Shown here: piece after piece, positions 55,661 through 64,000 of the stretch | Numbering within the stretch: the stretch's first letter is position 1 | Layout: every line of letters begins with the position of its first letter | Assembly (NCBI RefSeq): GCF_902506415.1 | Contig: NZ_LR733275.1 | Location: forward strand, 2,829,795 to 2,893,794 | Source of the DNA: Massilia sp. 9I | GTDB taxonomy: Bacteria > Pseudomonadota > Gammaproteobacteria > Burkholderiales > Burkholderiaceae_D | Direction of reading: 5' to 3' | DNA: 64,000 bases | Notes under the pieces: generated by a model | The model's database searches: none | What the model was told of the DNA's origin: nothing | The model's input: the letters and a program-made list of their open reading frames with translations, nothing else | Made by a program: the position numbers and the translations under genes

Positions 55661-57499
55661 TCACAAGGTCTGGCGCAGGCGCGCCAGCGTGTTGCGCAGC
55701 GTGTCGTTCTTGGGGTCCTTGGCGCTGGCTTCGCGCCACAGCGCCTGCGCCGCGGCCTGCTGCCCTTTCTTGAACAGCACTTCGCCCAGGTGCACGGCGA
55801 TTTCCGGGTCGCGCCGCAACGCATAGGCATTGCGCAGCTGCTTTTCGGCTTCGTCCAGGTTGCCCAGGCGGTACTGCACCCAGCCCATGCTGTCCATGAT
55901 GAAGGGATCGTTCGGCGCCATGGCGAGTGCCTTGGTCACCAGCTCCAAGGCTTCCTGCAGGCGGGTGTTGCGCTCGGCCAGCGAGTAGCCGAGGGCGTTG
56001 TAGGCGTGGTGGTTGTCGGGCGCCAGCGTCATCACGTCGCGCAGCGCTTTTTCCATCACGTCGACACGGCCGATCTTCTCGGCCAGCAGCGCGAAGTCGT
56101 ACAGCAAATCCGGGTTCTTCGGGAAGCGCTTGGCGGCGGCTTCCATCAGCGAATACGCTTCCAGGGTACGGCCGGCGTCGCGCAGCAGCTGCGATTCGGC
56201 CACCGCCACCTGGGCCTGCTGTGCCGGCTCGGCCGGCTTCAGGCCGGCCAGCAGCTTGCGTCCGCCGGCCAGGTCACCCTGACGCGCGAGCAGCTGGGCG
56301 CGGCGCAGCTGGGCACTGAGCAGCAGCTGCGGCTCGGTCCCGGCAGGAATTTTCTCCAGCCAGCCGAGTGCCGCCGGATAGTCGTTCCGCTCTTCCGCGA
56401 TCTGGGCCAGGATCAGCAGCGCGCGGGTCGGGTCGCGCTCGTCTTCCGGATTGCGCCCGAGCACCTCGACGAAGCGGGTGAAATAGCCCTCTGCACCTTG
56501 CGCGTCGTTCATCTGGGTGGCCAGCACGCCCAACGCATACAGGTTGCCGGCGTCGTCCGGGCGATCCTTGAGCAGGGCCTCGAACTGGGCGCGCGCCTGC
56601 GGGAACTGCTTCTGGTTGACCAGCACGCGGGCATGGGCGGAACGCACTTCGCGCGCGTCCGGGTGGGTCTTGAGGAAGGCTTCCAGCATCGGGGCGACCT
56701 TGTTGTCGTCCTCCAGCACCTGGGCCATCATGAGCACCGCGATTTCCGAATCCGGCTTGGCCGCCAGGGCAGCCTGGGCCGCGCGCTGGGCGGACTCGCG
56801 GTCGCCACGGCCGAGGGCCGCCTGGGCGCGCACGATGTAGGCCTCGAAAGTGCCGTCGTAGGGTGCGATCACCCGGTCGAGCATGGCCGCGGCGGCTTCC
56901 TTGTCCTTGGCGCGGCCCAGCAGTTGCTGGATCTGGAACAGCAGCACGCCGCGCTTGTCGGGCGCGGACAGCTTCAGGCGCTCGACGAAGACCGGTTCGA
57001 CGTCCGCGATATTGTCGGACGTGACCACCATGCCCACGAAATACTGGGTCGCCTCGTCCGAGCTTGGGTCGAGTTCACGCCACAGGCGCACCGCGGCCAG
57101 GGTATCGTCGGACTGGCGCGCCGCCACTGCCATCTCGGCCGCCCGCCGCGCCAGGCGCGGGTCGCGGGTCTGCTGGGCCAGCGACAGCATGGTCAGGTAA
57201 GGGCCCTGCCAGTCGCCCTTGCGGAATGCAAACTCGGCCTTAAGTAACTGGTTCAGCATGCCGCTGGTCATGTCGACCTTCGGCAGGCGCGCTTCCGCTT
57301 CAAGCCGGGCTTTCGCTTCCTCGTCTTCCTCGCTGGAGGCGGTCGCTTCGCCGTCCTCGCCCCCATCCGGCGCCTTGGCGGCCTCGGCGGCGGCCAGTGG
57401 CGTATCCGAAGCCGCGGGAGTCGATGCCTGCTTTTCCGGCGCGACCGCGCACGCCGCCAGGATGCTGGAGAGGGTTACAATGACGAAAGCGTTTTTCAA
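55661..57499 (-). CDS. TPR-repeat lipoprotein
   Basis: A 612-residue protein made almost entirely of tetratricopeptide repeats (about 95-600), for example ARAQFEALLKDRPDDAGNLYALG and NALGYSLAERNTRLQEALEL. The N-terminus reads as a lipoprotein signal with lipobox LAAC. The best start for that signal is TTG at 57499 (LKNAFVIVTLSSILAAC); another TTG at 57541 would add 14 residues before it. It heads the lolB-ispE-tRNA-prs series and is probably a scaffold in envelope assembly. Divergent from mutM. Confidence 0.85.
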   Translation of the reverse strand: MKNAFVIVTLSSILAACAVAPEKQASTPAASDTPLAAAEAAKAPDGGEDGEATASSEEDEEAKARLEAEARLPKVDMTSGMLNQLLKAEFAFRKGDWQGPYLTMLSLAQQTRDPRLARRAAEMAVAARQSDDTLAAVRLWRELDPSSDEATQYFVGMVVTSDNIADVEPVFVERLKLSAPDKRGVLLFQIQQLLGRAKDKEAAAAMLDRVIAPYDGTFEAYIVRAQAALGRGDRESAQRAAQAALAAKPDSEIAVLMMAQVLEDDNKVAPMLEAFLKTHPDAREVRSAHARVLVNQKQFPQARAQFEALLKDRPDDAGNLYALGVLATQMNDAQGAEGYFTRFVEVLGRNPEDERDPTRALLILAQIAEERNDYPAALGWLEKIPAGTEPQLLLSAQLRRAQLLARQGDLAGGRKLLAGLKPAEPAQQAQVAVAESQLLRDAGRTLEAYSLMEAAAKRFPKNPDLLYDFALLAEKIGRVDVMEKALRDVMTLAPDNHHAYNALGYSLAERNTRLQEALELVTKALAMAPNDPFIMDSMGWVQYRLGNLDEAEKQLRNAYALRRDPEIAVHLGEVLFKKGQQAAAQALWREASAKDPKNDTLRNTLARLRQTL

Positions 57500-57611
57500 G
57501 GCAAGTCCGGGTTCTGAGATGTTGTCTGATTCTACGCTCAAGCATGCGCCCGCGTGCGTAGCAGCGCCAAATCCTTAATGGCTGCCTAAGAATTTACACG
57601 ATTCCCTTCCC

Positions 57612-58457
57612 ATGCCCGAACTCCCAGAAGTAGAAGTTACCCGGCGCGGTGTCGCGCCCCATATCGAAGGCCGTGTCGTCGAGCAGGTCGTGCTGCGCCG
57701 CGAAGGCCTGCGCTGGCCCTTCCCGCCCGCTCTGTCCGAGCTGCTGGCCGGACACCGCATCCTCGGTACGAACCGCCGCGGCAAGTACCTGCTGATTGAG
57801 TTCGAGCACGGCACCCTCATCGTCCATTTGGGCATGTCCGGCCACCTGCGGGTGCTGCCGCCCGGGGTCGAGGCGCGCAAGCACGACCACTTCGACCTGG
57901 TGGTTGTCGGGACAGATGCGGGCCCGGAAGGCAGGCAGGTGCTGCGCCTGCACGACCCGCGCCGCTTCGGCGCCGTGCTCTGGCATGGCAAGGAAGAAGG
58001 CGATCTGGAACAGCACATGCTGCTGCGCGGCCTCGGCGTGGAGCCGCTGGGCGAAGGCTTTTCCGGCGAACTGCTGTGGCGCGAGACGCGCAAGCGCAGC
58101 GCGCCGATCAAGCAGGTGCTGCTGGCCGGCGACATCGTGGTCGGCGTCGGCAACATCTACGCCTGCGAAAGCCTGTTCCGCGCCGGGATCAACCCGAAAA
58201 CCCCGGCTGCGCGCATCAGCCGCACCCGCTACGAGCGGCTGGCCGAGGCGATCAAGGAGATCCTGGCCGCCGCCATCGTCCAGGGCGGCAGTACCCTGCG
58301 CGACTTTATTGCAGTAAACGGACAATCTGGGTATTTCCAACAGACATATTTCGTCTATGATCGTGCTGGAGTGCCTTGCCGCAACTGTGGGGCGCCGGTC
58401 CGCCAGATCAAGCAGGGCCAGCGTTCGACTTTCTACTGCGTGCAGTGCCAGCGATGA
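57612..58457 (+). CDS. mutM: Formamidopyrimidine-DNA glycosylase
   Basis: Removes 8-oxoguanine and cuts the strand. 281 residues with N-terminal catalytic Pro2-Glu3 ([13 protein letters not shown]), the H2TH region ([28 protein letters not shown]) and a C-terminal zinc finger CRNCG ... CVQCQR. First of a three-gene group with a dynamin-like GTPase and mutY. Confidence 0.96.
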   Translation: MPELPEVEVTRRGVAPHIEGRVVEQVVLRREGLRWPFPPALSELLAGHRILGTNRRGKYLLIEFEHGTLIVHLGMSGHLRVLPPGVEARKHDHFDLVVVGTDAGPEGRQVLRLHDPRRFGAVLWHGKEEGDLEQHMLLRGLGVEPLGEGFSGELLWRETRKRSAPIKQVLLAGDIVVGVGNIYACESLFRAGINPKTPAARISRTRYERLAEAIKEILAAAIVQGGSTLRDFIAVNGQSGYFQQTYFVYDRAGVPCRNCGAPVRQIKQGQRSTFYCVQCQR

Positions 58458-58473
58458 TCACGGGTTTACAACG

Positions 58474-60381
58474 ATGCAGGATTTTCAACAGTATGGCGCC
58501 TGGCGCGCCGCCGTCGCAGCCAGCCTGGAGGGCTACGGTGCCGCGCTGCGCGAAGCCGGCCAGATCGACGGCGCCGGCGAGCAGCAGCTCGAACGGGCGC
58601 TGGCGCGCCTGCGCGACGACCGCCTCTCGGTGGCCTTTGTCGCCGAGTTCTCGCGCGGTAAAAGCGAGCTGATCAACGCGATCTTCTTCGCCGACTACGG
58701 CCAGCGCATCCTGCCGTCCAGCGCCGGCCGCACCACCATGTGCCCGACGGAGCTGCTGTACGATCCGGCCCTGCCGCCCTGCATCCGCCTGCTGCCGATC
58801 GAGACCCGCATCCAGCACCTGTCCACCAGCGATTATCGGGAAGACCCTGCCTCCTGGACCGTGCTGCCGCTCGAACTGGACGCGCCTGATCGCATGAGCG
58901 AAGCCTTCCGCCAGGTCAGCCAGACCCGCCGCGTGCCCTCCAGCGAGGCGCAGCAGTACGGACTGTGGGATCCGGAAGACCCGGACCACGCAACCAGCCT
59001 GGGGCCGGACGGCACGGTCGAGATCCCGCGCTGGCGCCACGCGATCATCAATCTGCCCCATCCCCTGCTCAAGCAGGGACTGGTAATCCTAGACACCCCG
59101 GGCCTGAACGCGATCGGTACCGAGCCGGAACTGACGCTCAAGCTGATCCCGAACGCGCACGCGGTCCTGTTCGTGCTGGCAGCCGAAACCGGCGTCACCA
59201 AGAGCGACATCGAGGTCTGGCGCACCCACATCGGCCCCGGGCCGGGACGCCTGGCGGTGCTGAACAAGATCGACGCCATGTGGGACGAACTGCGCACGCC
59301 GCAGGAGAACGAGGCCGAGATCGCGCGCCAGCAGCAGCACGTGGCCCAGCTGCTGGGCCTGGACAGCGCGCGGGTCTACCCGGTATCGGCGCAGAAGGCC
59401 CTGGTCGGCAAGATCAACGGCGACATGGCCCTGTTCGAGAAGAGCCGCCTGGGCGCGCTGGAAGGCGCGCTTTTCCACGACCTGATCCCGGCGCGCCGCG
59501 CCATCATCGCGCGCCAGCTGCGCGAGGACTTAGAACAGCTGGCTTCCAGCCAGCAGGCCCAGGCCTCCAGCCGCATGCGCGAGCTGGTCGAGCAGCTGCA
59601 GGAGCTCAAGAGCCTGCGCGGCAAGAACCAGAGCGTGATCGCCCACATGATGCGCCGGGTCGAGCTCGAGAAGAAGGAATTCGACGCCAGCCTGTTCAAG
59701 CTGCAGGGCACGCGCGCCGTGTACACGCGCCTGTCCACCGAGCTGTATTCGACGCTGGGCATGGACACCGTGCAGCAGCAGACCGACGAGGTGCGCGCCG
59801 CGATGCAGGCATCGCGCTTCGCCACGGGCATGCGCGCCCCGGTGCGCAGCTACTTCGAGTCGATGCGCGCCAACCTCGACGCGTCGTCAGCCAAGGTGGC
59901 CGAGATCGGCGCCATGATGGACAGCATGGTGCGCAAATTCTCCAGCGAGCATGGCTTGAGCCTCGCCGGCCCGATGCCGCTCTCGCTCGAGCGCTACCGG
60001 CGCGAACTGATCGAAGTCGAAGAGCTGTTCCTGAAGCAGTTCGGCACCGCCACCCTGCTCATGACCAGCCGCGCCACCCTGCTGGAACGCTTCTTCGACT
60101 CGATCGCTTCGCGCGTGCGCCACACATTCCGCGCCGCGAATACCGATGCCGAAGCCTGGCTGAAGGTGATCATGGCGCCGCTGGAGAGCGCGATCCGCCA
60201 GCACCGCGACGGCCTGCGCCAGCGCCAGGCTTCGATCGGACGCATCTTCGAAGCCACCGACAGCCTGGAGCAGAAAATCACCGCCTTCGAAAGCTCCCAG
60301 CAGGCGCTCGAAGCCACGCGCTCGCACCTGGCCGCCATGGCGGCGCAGGTGGCCGAGGCACTGGAGTCCCACCCCGCATGA
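58474..60381 (+). CDS. Dynamin-like GTPase
   Basis: Large GTPase of 635 residues. G1 AEFSRGKSELINAIF (about 53-67), G3 LDTPGLNAIGTE (about 206), G4 NKID (about 266), followed by long helical, coiled-coil-prone regions up to the end and no clear TM segment. Bacterial dynamin-like proteins remodel membranes or respond to membrane stress. ATG at 58474 (MQDFQQYGAW) lies 16 bases after mutM, and its stop overlaps the mutY start by 4 bases, so translation is coupled to DNA-repair enzymes. Confidence 0.88.
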   Translation: MQDFQQYGAWRAAVAASLEGYGAALREAGQIDGAGEQQLERALARLRDDRLSVAFVAEFSRGKSELINAIFFADYGQRILPSSAGRTTMCPTELLYDPALPPCIRLLPIETRIQHLSTSDYREDPASWTVLPLELDAPDRMSEAFRQVSQTRRVPSSEAQQYGLWDPEDPDHATSLGPDGTVEIPRWRHAIINLPHPLLKQGLVILDTPGLNAIGTEPELTLKLIPNAHAVLFVLAAETGVTKSDIEVWRTHIGPGPGRLAVLNKIDAMWDELRTPQENEAEIARQQQHVAQLLGLDSARVYPVSAQKALVGKINGDMALFEKSRLGALEGALFHDLIPARRAIIARQLREDLEQLASSQQAQASSRMRELVEQLQELKSLRGKNQSVIAHMMRRVELEKKEFDASLFKLQGTRAVYTRLSTELYSTLGMDTVQQQTDEVRAAMQASRFATGMRAPVRSYFESMRANLDASSAKVAEIGAMMDSMVRKFSSEHGLSLAGPMPLSLERYRRELIEVEELFLKQFGTATLLMTSRATLLERFFDSIASRVRHTFRAANTDAEAWLKVIMAPLESAIRQHRDGLRQRQASIGRIFEATDSLEQKITAFESSQQALEATRSHLAAMAAQVAEALESHPA

Positions 60382-61478
60382 AACGCCTCACCGAATTCGA
60401 CCAGCTGGCCGACCCAACCTTCTCGCAGGCGGTGATCGACTGGCAGCGCAGCCACGGCCGCCATACCCTGCCCTGGCAGAACACCACCGACGCCTACCGC
60501 ATCTGGCTGTCCGAGATCATGCTGCAGCAGACCCAGGTGGCCGCGGTGCTGGGCTATTACGCGCGCTTCCTGGAGCGCTTCCCGACCGTACAGGCGCTGG
60601 CCGAAGCGCCATCGGAGGACGTGATGGCGCACTGGAGCGGCCTGGGTTACTACACCCGGGCGCGCAACCTGCACGCCTGCGCCAAACGCGTGGTGCAGGA
60701 CTACGGCGGCGTGTTCCCGAGCGACCCCGCCCTGCTGGCCGAACTGCCCGGCATCGGCCGCTCCACCGCCGCGGCGATCGCCGCCTTTTCCAGCGGCGCG
60801 CGCGCCGCGATCATGGACGGGAACGTCAAGCGCGTGTTCGCGCGCGTGTTCGGCATCGACCAGTATCCGGGCGAGAAGCGGGTCGAGGACGCACTGTGGC
60901 GCCGCGCCGAGGCGCTGCTGCCGCAGCAGGGGATCGAATCGTATACGCAGGGCCTGATGGATCTGGGCGCCACGCTGTGCACACGCAGCCGCCCGGATTG
61001 CCCGCGCTGCCCGCTGCAGGACCGCTGCGTCGCTTACGCCAGCGGCCGCACGGCCGAACTCCCGGTGCGCAAACCTAAAAAGGCGACGCCGGAAAAACGC
61101 GCGGCGATGCTGGTGGTGATCGACCGCGGCCAGGTGCTGCTGGAGCAGCGTCCTGGCACCGGCATCTGGGGCGGCTTGCTGTCGCTGCCGGAAGTCGACG
61201 GGCATGTGGGAATGGAAGCGGATGTCGCATCCTCGCTTGAGGTGGCCGCGGCCGCGGCGCAGTTCGGGACGGTGGAGGAAGTGCAGCCGCTGACGCGGCT
61301 GGTGCACGTGTTCACCCACTACAAGCTGCACATCGCACCCTGGCAGGTCACGCTGGCGGCGCGCGGCGGCGCCACCGGGCGACACCTGTGGTGGGACCTG
61401 CACGCCGTCAAGGACGCGCCCCTGCCCGCCCCTGTCAAGAAACTGCTGGCCCAGCTGGCCCAGCCCGGCCTGTTCTGA
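60378..61478 (+). CDS. mutY: A/G-specific adenine glycosylase
   Basis: Removes adenine mispaired with 8-oxoguanine. 366 residues: HhH-GPD domain with LSEIMLQQTQV (catalytic Glu), ELPGIGRSTAAAIAAF and MDGNVKRVFARVFG (catalytic Asp); a 4Fe-4S cluster C-X6-C-X2-C-X5-C (CTRSRPDCPRCPLQDRC); and a NUDIX-like C-terminal domain that recognises 8-oxoG. ATG at 60378 overlaps the stop of the dynamin-like gene. Confidence 0.95.
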   Translation: MKRLTEFDQLADPTFSQAVIDWQRSHGRHTLPWQNTTDAYRIWLSEIMLQQTQVAAVLGYYARFLERFPTVQALAEAPSEDVMAHWSGLGYYTRARNLHACAKRVVQDYGGVFPSDPALLAELPGIGRSTAAAIAAFSSGARAAIMDGNVKRVFARVFGIDQYPGEKRVEDALWRRAEALLPQQGIESYTQGLMDLGATLCTRSRPDCPRCPLQDRCVAYASGRTAELPVRKPKKATPEKRAAMLVVIDRGQVLLEQRPGTGIWGGLLSLPEVDGHVGMEADVASSLEVAAAAAQFGTVEEVQPLTRLVHVFTHYKLHIAPWQVTLAARGGATGRHLWWDLHAVKDAPLPAPVKKLLAQLAQPGLF

Positions 61479-61485
61479 ATCCCCG

Positions 61486-62196
61486 ATGACCCGCGCGCAG
61501 CGCCTGCTCGCCCTGCTCCAGGCCCTGCGCGCGCACCGTTTCCCCGTGACCGGTGAGCGCCTCGCCCAGCAGCTCGGCGTCAGCCTGCGCACCCTCTACC
61601 GCGACATCGCCACCCTGCGCCAGCAGGGCGCGCGCATCGAAGGCGAGGCCGGCATGGGTTACGTGTTCAAGCCCGGCTTCATGCTGCCGCCCCTGATGTT
61701 CGGCGAAGACGAAATCGAAGCCCTGGTGCTGGGCGGACGCTGGGTAGCGGAACATGGCGACCCCAGGCTGGCGCAGGCGGCGCGCGAAGCGGCCGACAAG
61801 ATCGCAGCGGTGCTGCCGGAAGCGCTGCGCCAGGCCTTCGATCACAACGGCCTGCTGGTCGCGTCGTCCCTCGAAGCCAGGCCCGGCGTGCACATGGCGG
61901 CGATCCGCAGCGCCATCCGCGCCGAGCGCAAGCTCTTTCTCGACTACCGCGACGAACGCGGCGCCAGCTCGCGCCGCACCGTGTGGCCGGTGGCGCTCGG
62001 CTTCTTCGAACGGGTGCGTGTGCTGATCGCCTGGTGCGAGCTGCGCAAGGACTTCCGCCACTTCCGGCTCGACCGCATCCTCGCCCTGGAAACCGGTACC
62101 GAAGGCTTCCCACGCAGCCGCGCCGCCCTGCTCGGGGCCTGGCGCGCAGCTGAAGGGGTCCGCCACCCGCAAGGCCAGGCTGCTGACAGGAACTGA
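61486..62196 (+). CDS. YafY-type HTH/WYL transcriptional regulator
   Basis: A 236-residue regulator: HTH_11 domain at 1-60 (VTGERLAQQLGVSLRTLYRDIATLRQQG) and WYL-type domain at about 135-205 (RVRVLIAWCELRKDFRHFRLDRI). Shorter than the LysE-linked regulator at 14445 because it lacks the C-terminal extension. It begins 7 bases after mutY and is followed by a VOC gene that it probably controls; a palindrome lies between them and overlaps its stop codon. Confidence 0.87.
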   Translation: MTRAQRLLALLQALRAHRFPVTGERLAQQLGVSLRTLYRDIATLRQQGARIEGEAGMGYVFKPGFMLPPLMFGEDEIEALVLGGRWVAEHGDPRLAQAAREAADKIAAVLPEALRQAFDHNGLLVASSLEARPGVHMAAIRSAIRAERKLFLDYRDERGASSRRTVWPVALGFFERVRVLIAWCELRKDFRHFRLDRILALETGTEGFPRSRAALLGAWRAAEGVRHPQGQAADRN

Positions 62197-62228
62197 CAGT
62201 GGGGCTCCCTACACTGGGAACACTGTCA
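62184..62228. promoter_or_regulatory. TGACAG palindrome upstream of the VOC gene
   Basis: TGACAG at 62184-62189, TGACAGTG at 62194-62201 and CACTGTCA at 62221-62228: a direct repeat plus an inverted pair, spanning the end of the WYL regulator and the 22 bases before the VOC start region. It is a likely operator for the regulator or the core of the VOC promoter. Confidence 0.5.
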
Positions 62229-62249
62229 ACCACCTGAAGGAAGCACACC

Positions 62250-62618
62250 ATGCTGAACCCGAGCTATTCCCTCCTCTACGTCGCCGCCCCGGAAGCGAGC
62301 GCGCGCCTGTACGCCGCCCTGCTGGACGCCCAACCGGTCGAAGTCTCGCCGACCTTCGCCCTGTTCGCGCTGGGCGGCGGCCGTATGCTGGGCCTGTGGT
62401 CGCGCGACAGCGCCGTCCCGGCCAGCGACTTCCACGGCAGCAGCAGCGAACTGGGTTTCCGCGTCGAGAGCCGCGCCGAAGTCGACGCCCTGCATGCGCG
62501 CTGGCGCGGCCAGGGCGTGGACATCCTGCAGGCGCCGGCGCGCGTGGACTTCGGCTACACCTTCACGGTGGCCGACCCCGACGGGCACCGCCTGCGCGTG
62601 TTCGCACGCGAAGAATAA
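62250..62618 (+). CDS. VOC (glyoxalase/bleomycin-resistance fold) protein
   Basis: A 122-residue single-unit vicinal-oxygen-chelate protein; dimers bind a metal or a drug. Family features: opening SYSLLYVAAPEASARLYAALL, a GFRVESRAEVDALHARW middle and the end FTVADPDGHRLRVFAREE. Could be a drug-binding, dioxygenase-like or isomerase-like protein. ATG at 62250 has GAAGGAAG upstream. Linked to the WYL regulator before it. Confidence 0.88.
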   Translation: MLNPSYSLLYVAAPEASARLYAALLDAQPVEVSPTFALFALGGGRMLGLWSRDSAVPASDFHGSSSELGFRVESRAEVDALHARWRGQGVDILQAPARVDFGYTFTVADPDGHRLRVFAREE

Positions 62619-62625
62619 GCAGGAC

Positions 62626-63762
62626 TCAGAGCGAGTCGAGCGAGAAGATGCGCCGGTGTTCCTTGATCGCGTAGCGGTCGGTCATGCCGGCGATGTAGTC
62701 GGCGATCTTGCGCGCCTGCTGCAGGGTGTCGCCGGACGCCACCTGGTAGTCCGGCGGCAGCAGCACCGGATCCGTCATGAAGGCCTCGAACAGCTCGCGC
62801 ACGATGCGGCTGGCTTTCACGCGCATGCGGTTCACCTGGAAGTGCCGGTAGAGGTTGGCGTACAGGAAGCGCTTCAGGGCCGTGGTCTCGGCCCGCATCT
62901 CGGGCGAGAAGCGGATCAGGGGCGGCGCTGCGCGCACGTCGTCGATGCTCTGCGGCGCCGCTTCCTTCAATAGCGCGGCCGAGGTCTCGACCAGGTCGGC
63001 CGTCATCGCCGTGATCATCAGGCGGATCGTCTCGTACAGCGCGCGCCGGCCCGGCAGCCCCGGGTACTGGGTTTCCACCATGCGGCGGTGGCGCGCGAAC
63101 AGCTCCACCTCTTCCATCTGCGCCATCGTCAAGAGGCCCGAGCGCAGGCCGTCGTCGATGTCGTGGTTGTTGTACGCGATCTCGTCGGCCAGGTTGGTCA
63201 GCTGGGCTTCCAGGCTGGGCTGGCTGCGTTCGAGGAAGCGGCGTCCCAGTTCGCCCAGCTGGCGCGCGTTGTTCACCGAGCAGTGTTTGAGGATGCCCTC
63301 GCGCGTTTCAAAGGTGAGGTTCAGGCCGTCGAAGGCGCCGTAATGCTCTTCCAGCTCGTCCACCACGCGCAGGCTCTGCAGGTTGTGTTCGAAGCCGCCG
63401 TAATCCTTCATGCACTCGTTGAGCACGTCCTGGCCCACGTGGCCGAAGGGCGTGTGCCCGAGGTCGTGCGCCAGCGCGGTGGCTTCGACCAGGTCTTCGT
63501 TCAGCTGCAGGCTGCGCGCCAAGGTGCGGCCGATCTGCGCCACCTCGATCGAGTGCGTGAGCCGGGTGCGGAACAGGTCGCCCTCGTGGTTGAGGAACAC
63601 CTGGGTCTTGTACTCGAGGCGGCGGAAGGCGGTCGAGTGGATGATGCGGTCGCGGTCGCGCTGGAACTCGCTGCGCGATCCTGCCGGCGGCTCGATGTGC
63701 GTGCGGCCGCGCGACTTCGACGAATGGGCTGCGTAAGGGGCGAGGCGTGCGTCGAAGTCCAT
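62626..63762 (-). CDS. dGTPase-like HD-domain triphosphohydrolase
   Basis: Deoxyguanosinetriphosphate triphosphohydrolase-like protein (dNTPase type 2), 378 residues. HD metal motifs: [25 protein letters not shown] and [10 protein letters not shown]; further helices with [19 protein letters not shown] at 63762 is preferred, with GGAGAA nine bases upstream; a TTG at 63771 overlaps the aroB stop. The aroB-dGTPase order is common in Betaproteobacteria. Convergent with the VOC gene. Confidence 0.92.
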   Translation of the reverse strand: MDFDARLAPYAAHSSKSRGRTHIEPPAGSRSEFQRDRDRIIHSTAFRRLEYKTQVFLNHEGDLFRTRLTHSIEVAQIGRTLARSLQLNEDLVEATALAHDLGHTPFGHVGQDVLNECMKDYGGFEHNLQSLRVVDELEEHYGAFDGLNLTFETREGILKHCSVNNARQLGELGRRFLERSQPSLEAQLTNLADEIAYNNHDIDDGLRSGLLTMAQMEEVELFARHRRMVETQYPGLPGRRALYETIRLMITAMTADLVETSAALLKEAAPQSIDDVRAAPPLIRFSPEMRAETTALKRFLYANLYRHFQVNRMRVKASRIVRELFEAFMTDPVLLPPDYQVASGDTLQQARKIADYIAGMTDRYAIKEHRRIFSLDSL

Positions 63763-63767
63763 GGTGC

Positions 63768-64000
63768 TCAATTCTCCGGTTGGCCCACGCAGGCATCCAG
63801 CGTGGCGCGCAGGGTGTCCAGGGGGACGGTCGTGATCGACGGACTGCCCAGGGGCTTGAGCAGGATGAACTTGATCTCCCCGCCCTCGTTCTTCTTGTCG
63901 ACCGCCATCAGCTCGATCCAGCGCGCGTGGCCGAGGTCCGGCGCCACCACGGGCAGGCCGGCCGCCTGCACCAGGCTGCGCACGCGCTCCACGGTAGCGG
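63768..64000 (-). CDS. aroB: 3-dehydroquinate synthase, C-terminal end (partial)
   Basis: Only the last 77 or so codons lie in the window. The reading ...[39 protein letters not shown] is the family C-terminal pattern (DKKxxxGxIxFxLLxxLG). The enzyme makes 3-dehydroquinate in the shikimate pathway. The stop lies next to the dGTPase start, suggesting an operon. Confidence 0.88.
   Translation of the reverse strand, partial: ATVERVRSLVQAAGLPVVAPDLGHARWIELMAVDKKNEGGEIKFILLKPLGSPSITTVPLDTLRATLDACVGQPEN

Overview
The window is high-GC chromosomal DNA from a betaproteobacterium, most probably Oxalobacteraceae (Massilia/Telluria/Janthinobacterium type). The inference rests on gene content and order: the kdsD-kdsC-lptC-lptA-lptB-rpoN-hpf block with ptsN-hprK-rapZ, the TPR-lolB-ispE-tRNA-Gln-prs-rplY-pth-ychF block, a very large fused FAD/Fe-S oxidoreductase, PEP-CTERM proteins and a subclass B3 metallo-beta-lactamase. 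No rRNA, CRISPR array, prophage or origin was seen.

Layout. 1-4.5 kb: end of a sensor kinase, a secreted S46 dipeptidyl-peptidase and a PEP-CTERM protein with a sigma-54 promoter. 4.6-13.5 kb: an MdtABC-type RND efflux operon with its outer-membrane factor, whose adaptor gene is cut off at 13546 by an Illumina Nextera adapter left in the assembly (13547-13597). Beyond the adapter lies a scrap of what looks like an insertion sequence, so the join at 13.55-13.6 kb should not be trusted. 13.7-15.4 kb: LysE exporter and divergent WYL regulator. 15.5-20.4 kb: DUF971, HIT and FAD/Fe-S oxidoreductase genes. 20.6-26 kb: small metabolic genes, ilvA and queF. 26.3-28.7 kb: ptsN-hprK-rapZ. 28.9-35.6 kb, minus strand: an acyl-CoA hydrolase, hpf, rpoN, lptBAC, kdsC, kdsD. 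35.6-40.8 kb: Kef-type antiporter, diguanylate cyclase, MOSC protein, B3 beta-lactamase. 41-44.2 kb: a DprE1-like/DprE2-like/membrane-protein operon. 44.5-46.1 kb: a lower-GC cassette of PAAR protein, lambda-R-like GH104 muramidase and secreted putative immunity protein, read as a type VI secretion toxin-immunity unit. 46.2-55.6 kb: ychF, a second sigma-54-driven PEP-CTERM gene, patatin, DUF3857 protein, pth, rplY, prs, tRNA-Gln, ispE, lolB. 55.7-64 kb: TPR lipoprotein, mutM, a dynamin-like GTPase, mutY, WYL regulator with VOC protein, dGTPase, end of aroB.

Connections. rpoN lies in the same window as two PEP-CTERM genes that both carry textbook -24/-12 elements, matching the known link between sigma-54 and PEP-CTERM regulons. 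KdsD/KdsC make Kdo and LptC/A/B export LPS, so the minus-strand block is an envelope operon that runs into rpoN and hpf. Two families of palindromic dispersed repeats sit mainly between convergent genes. Base positions and motif residues come from reading the sequence; family and pathway roles come from general knowledge; promoter, operator and toxin-immunity assignments are inferences.
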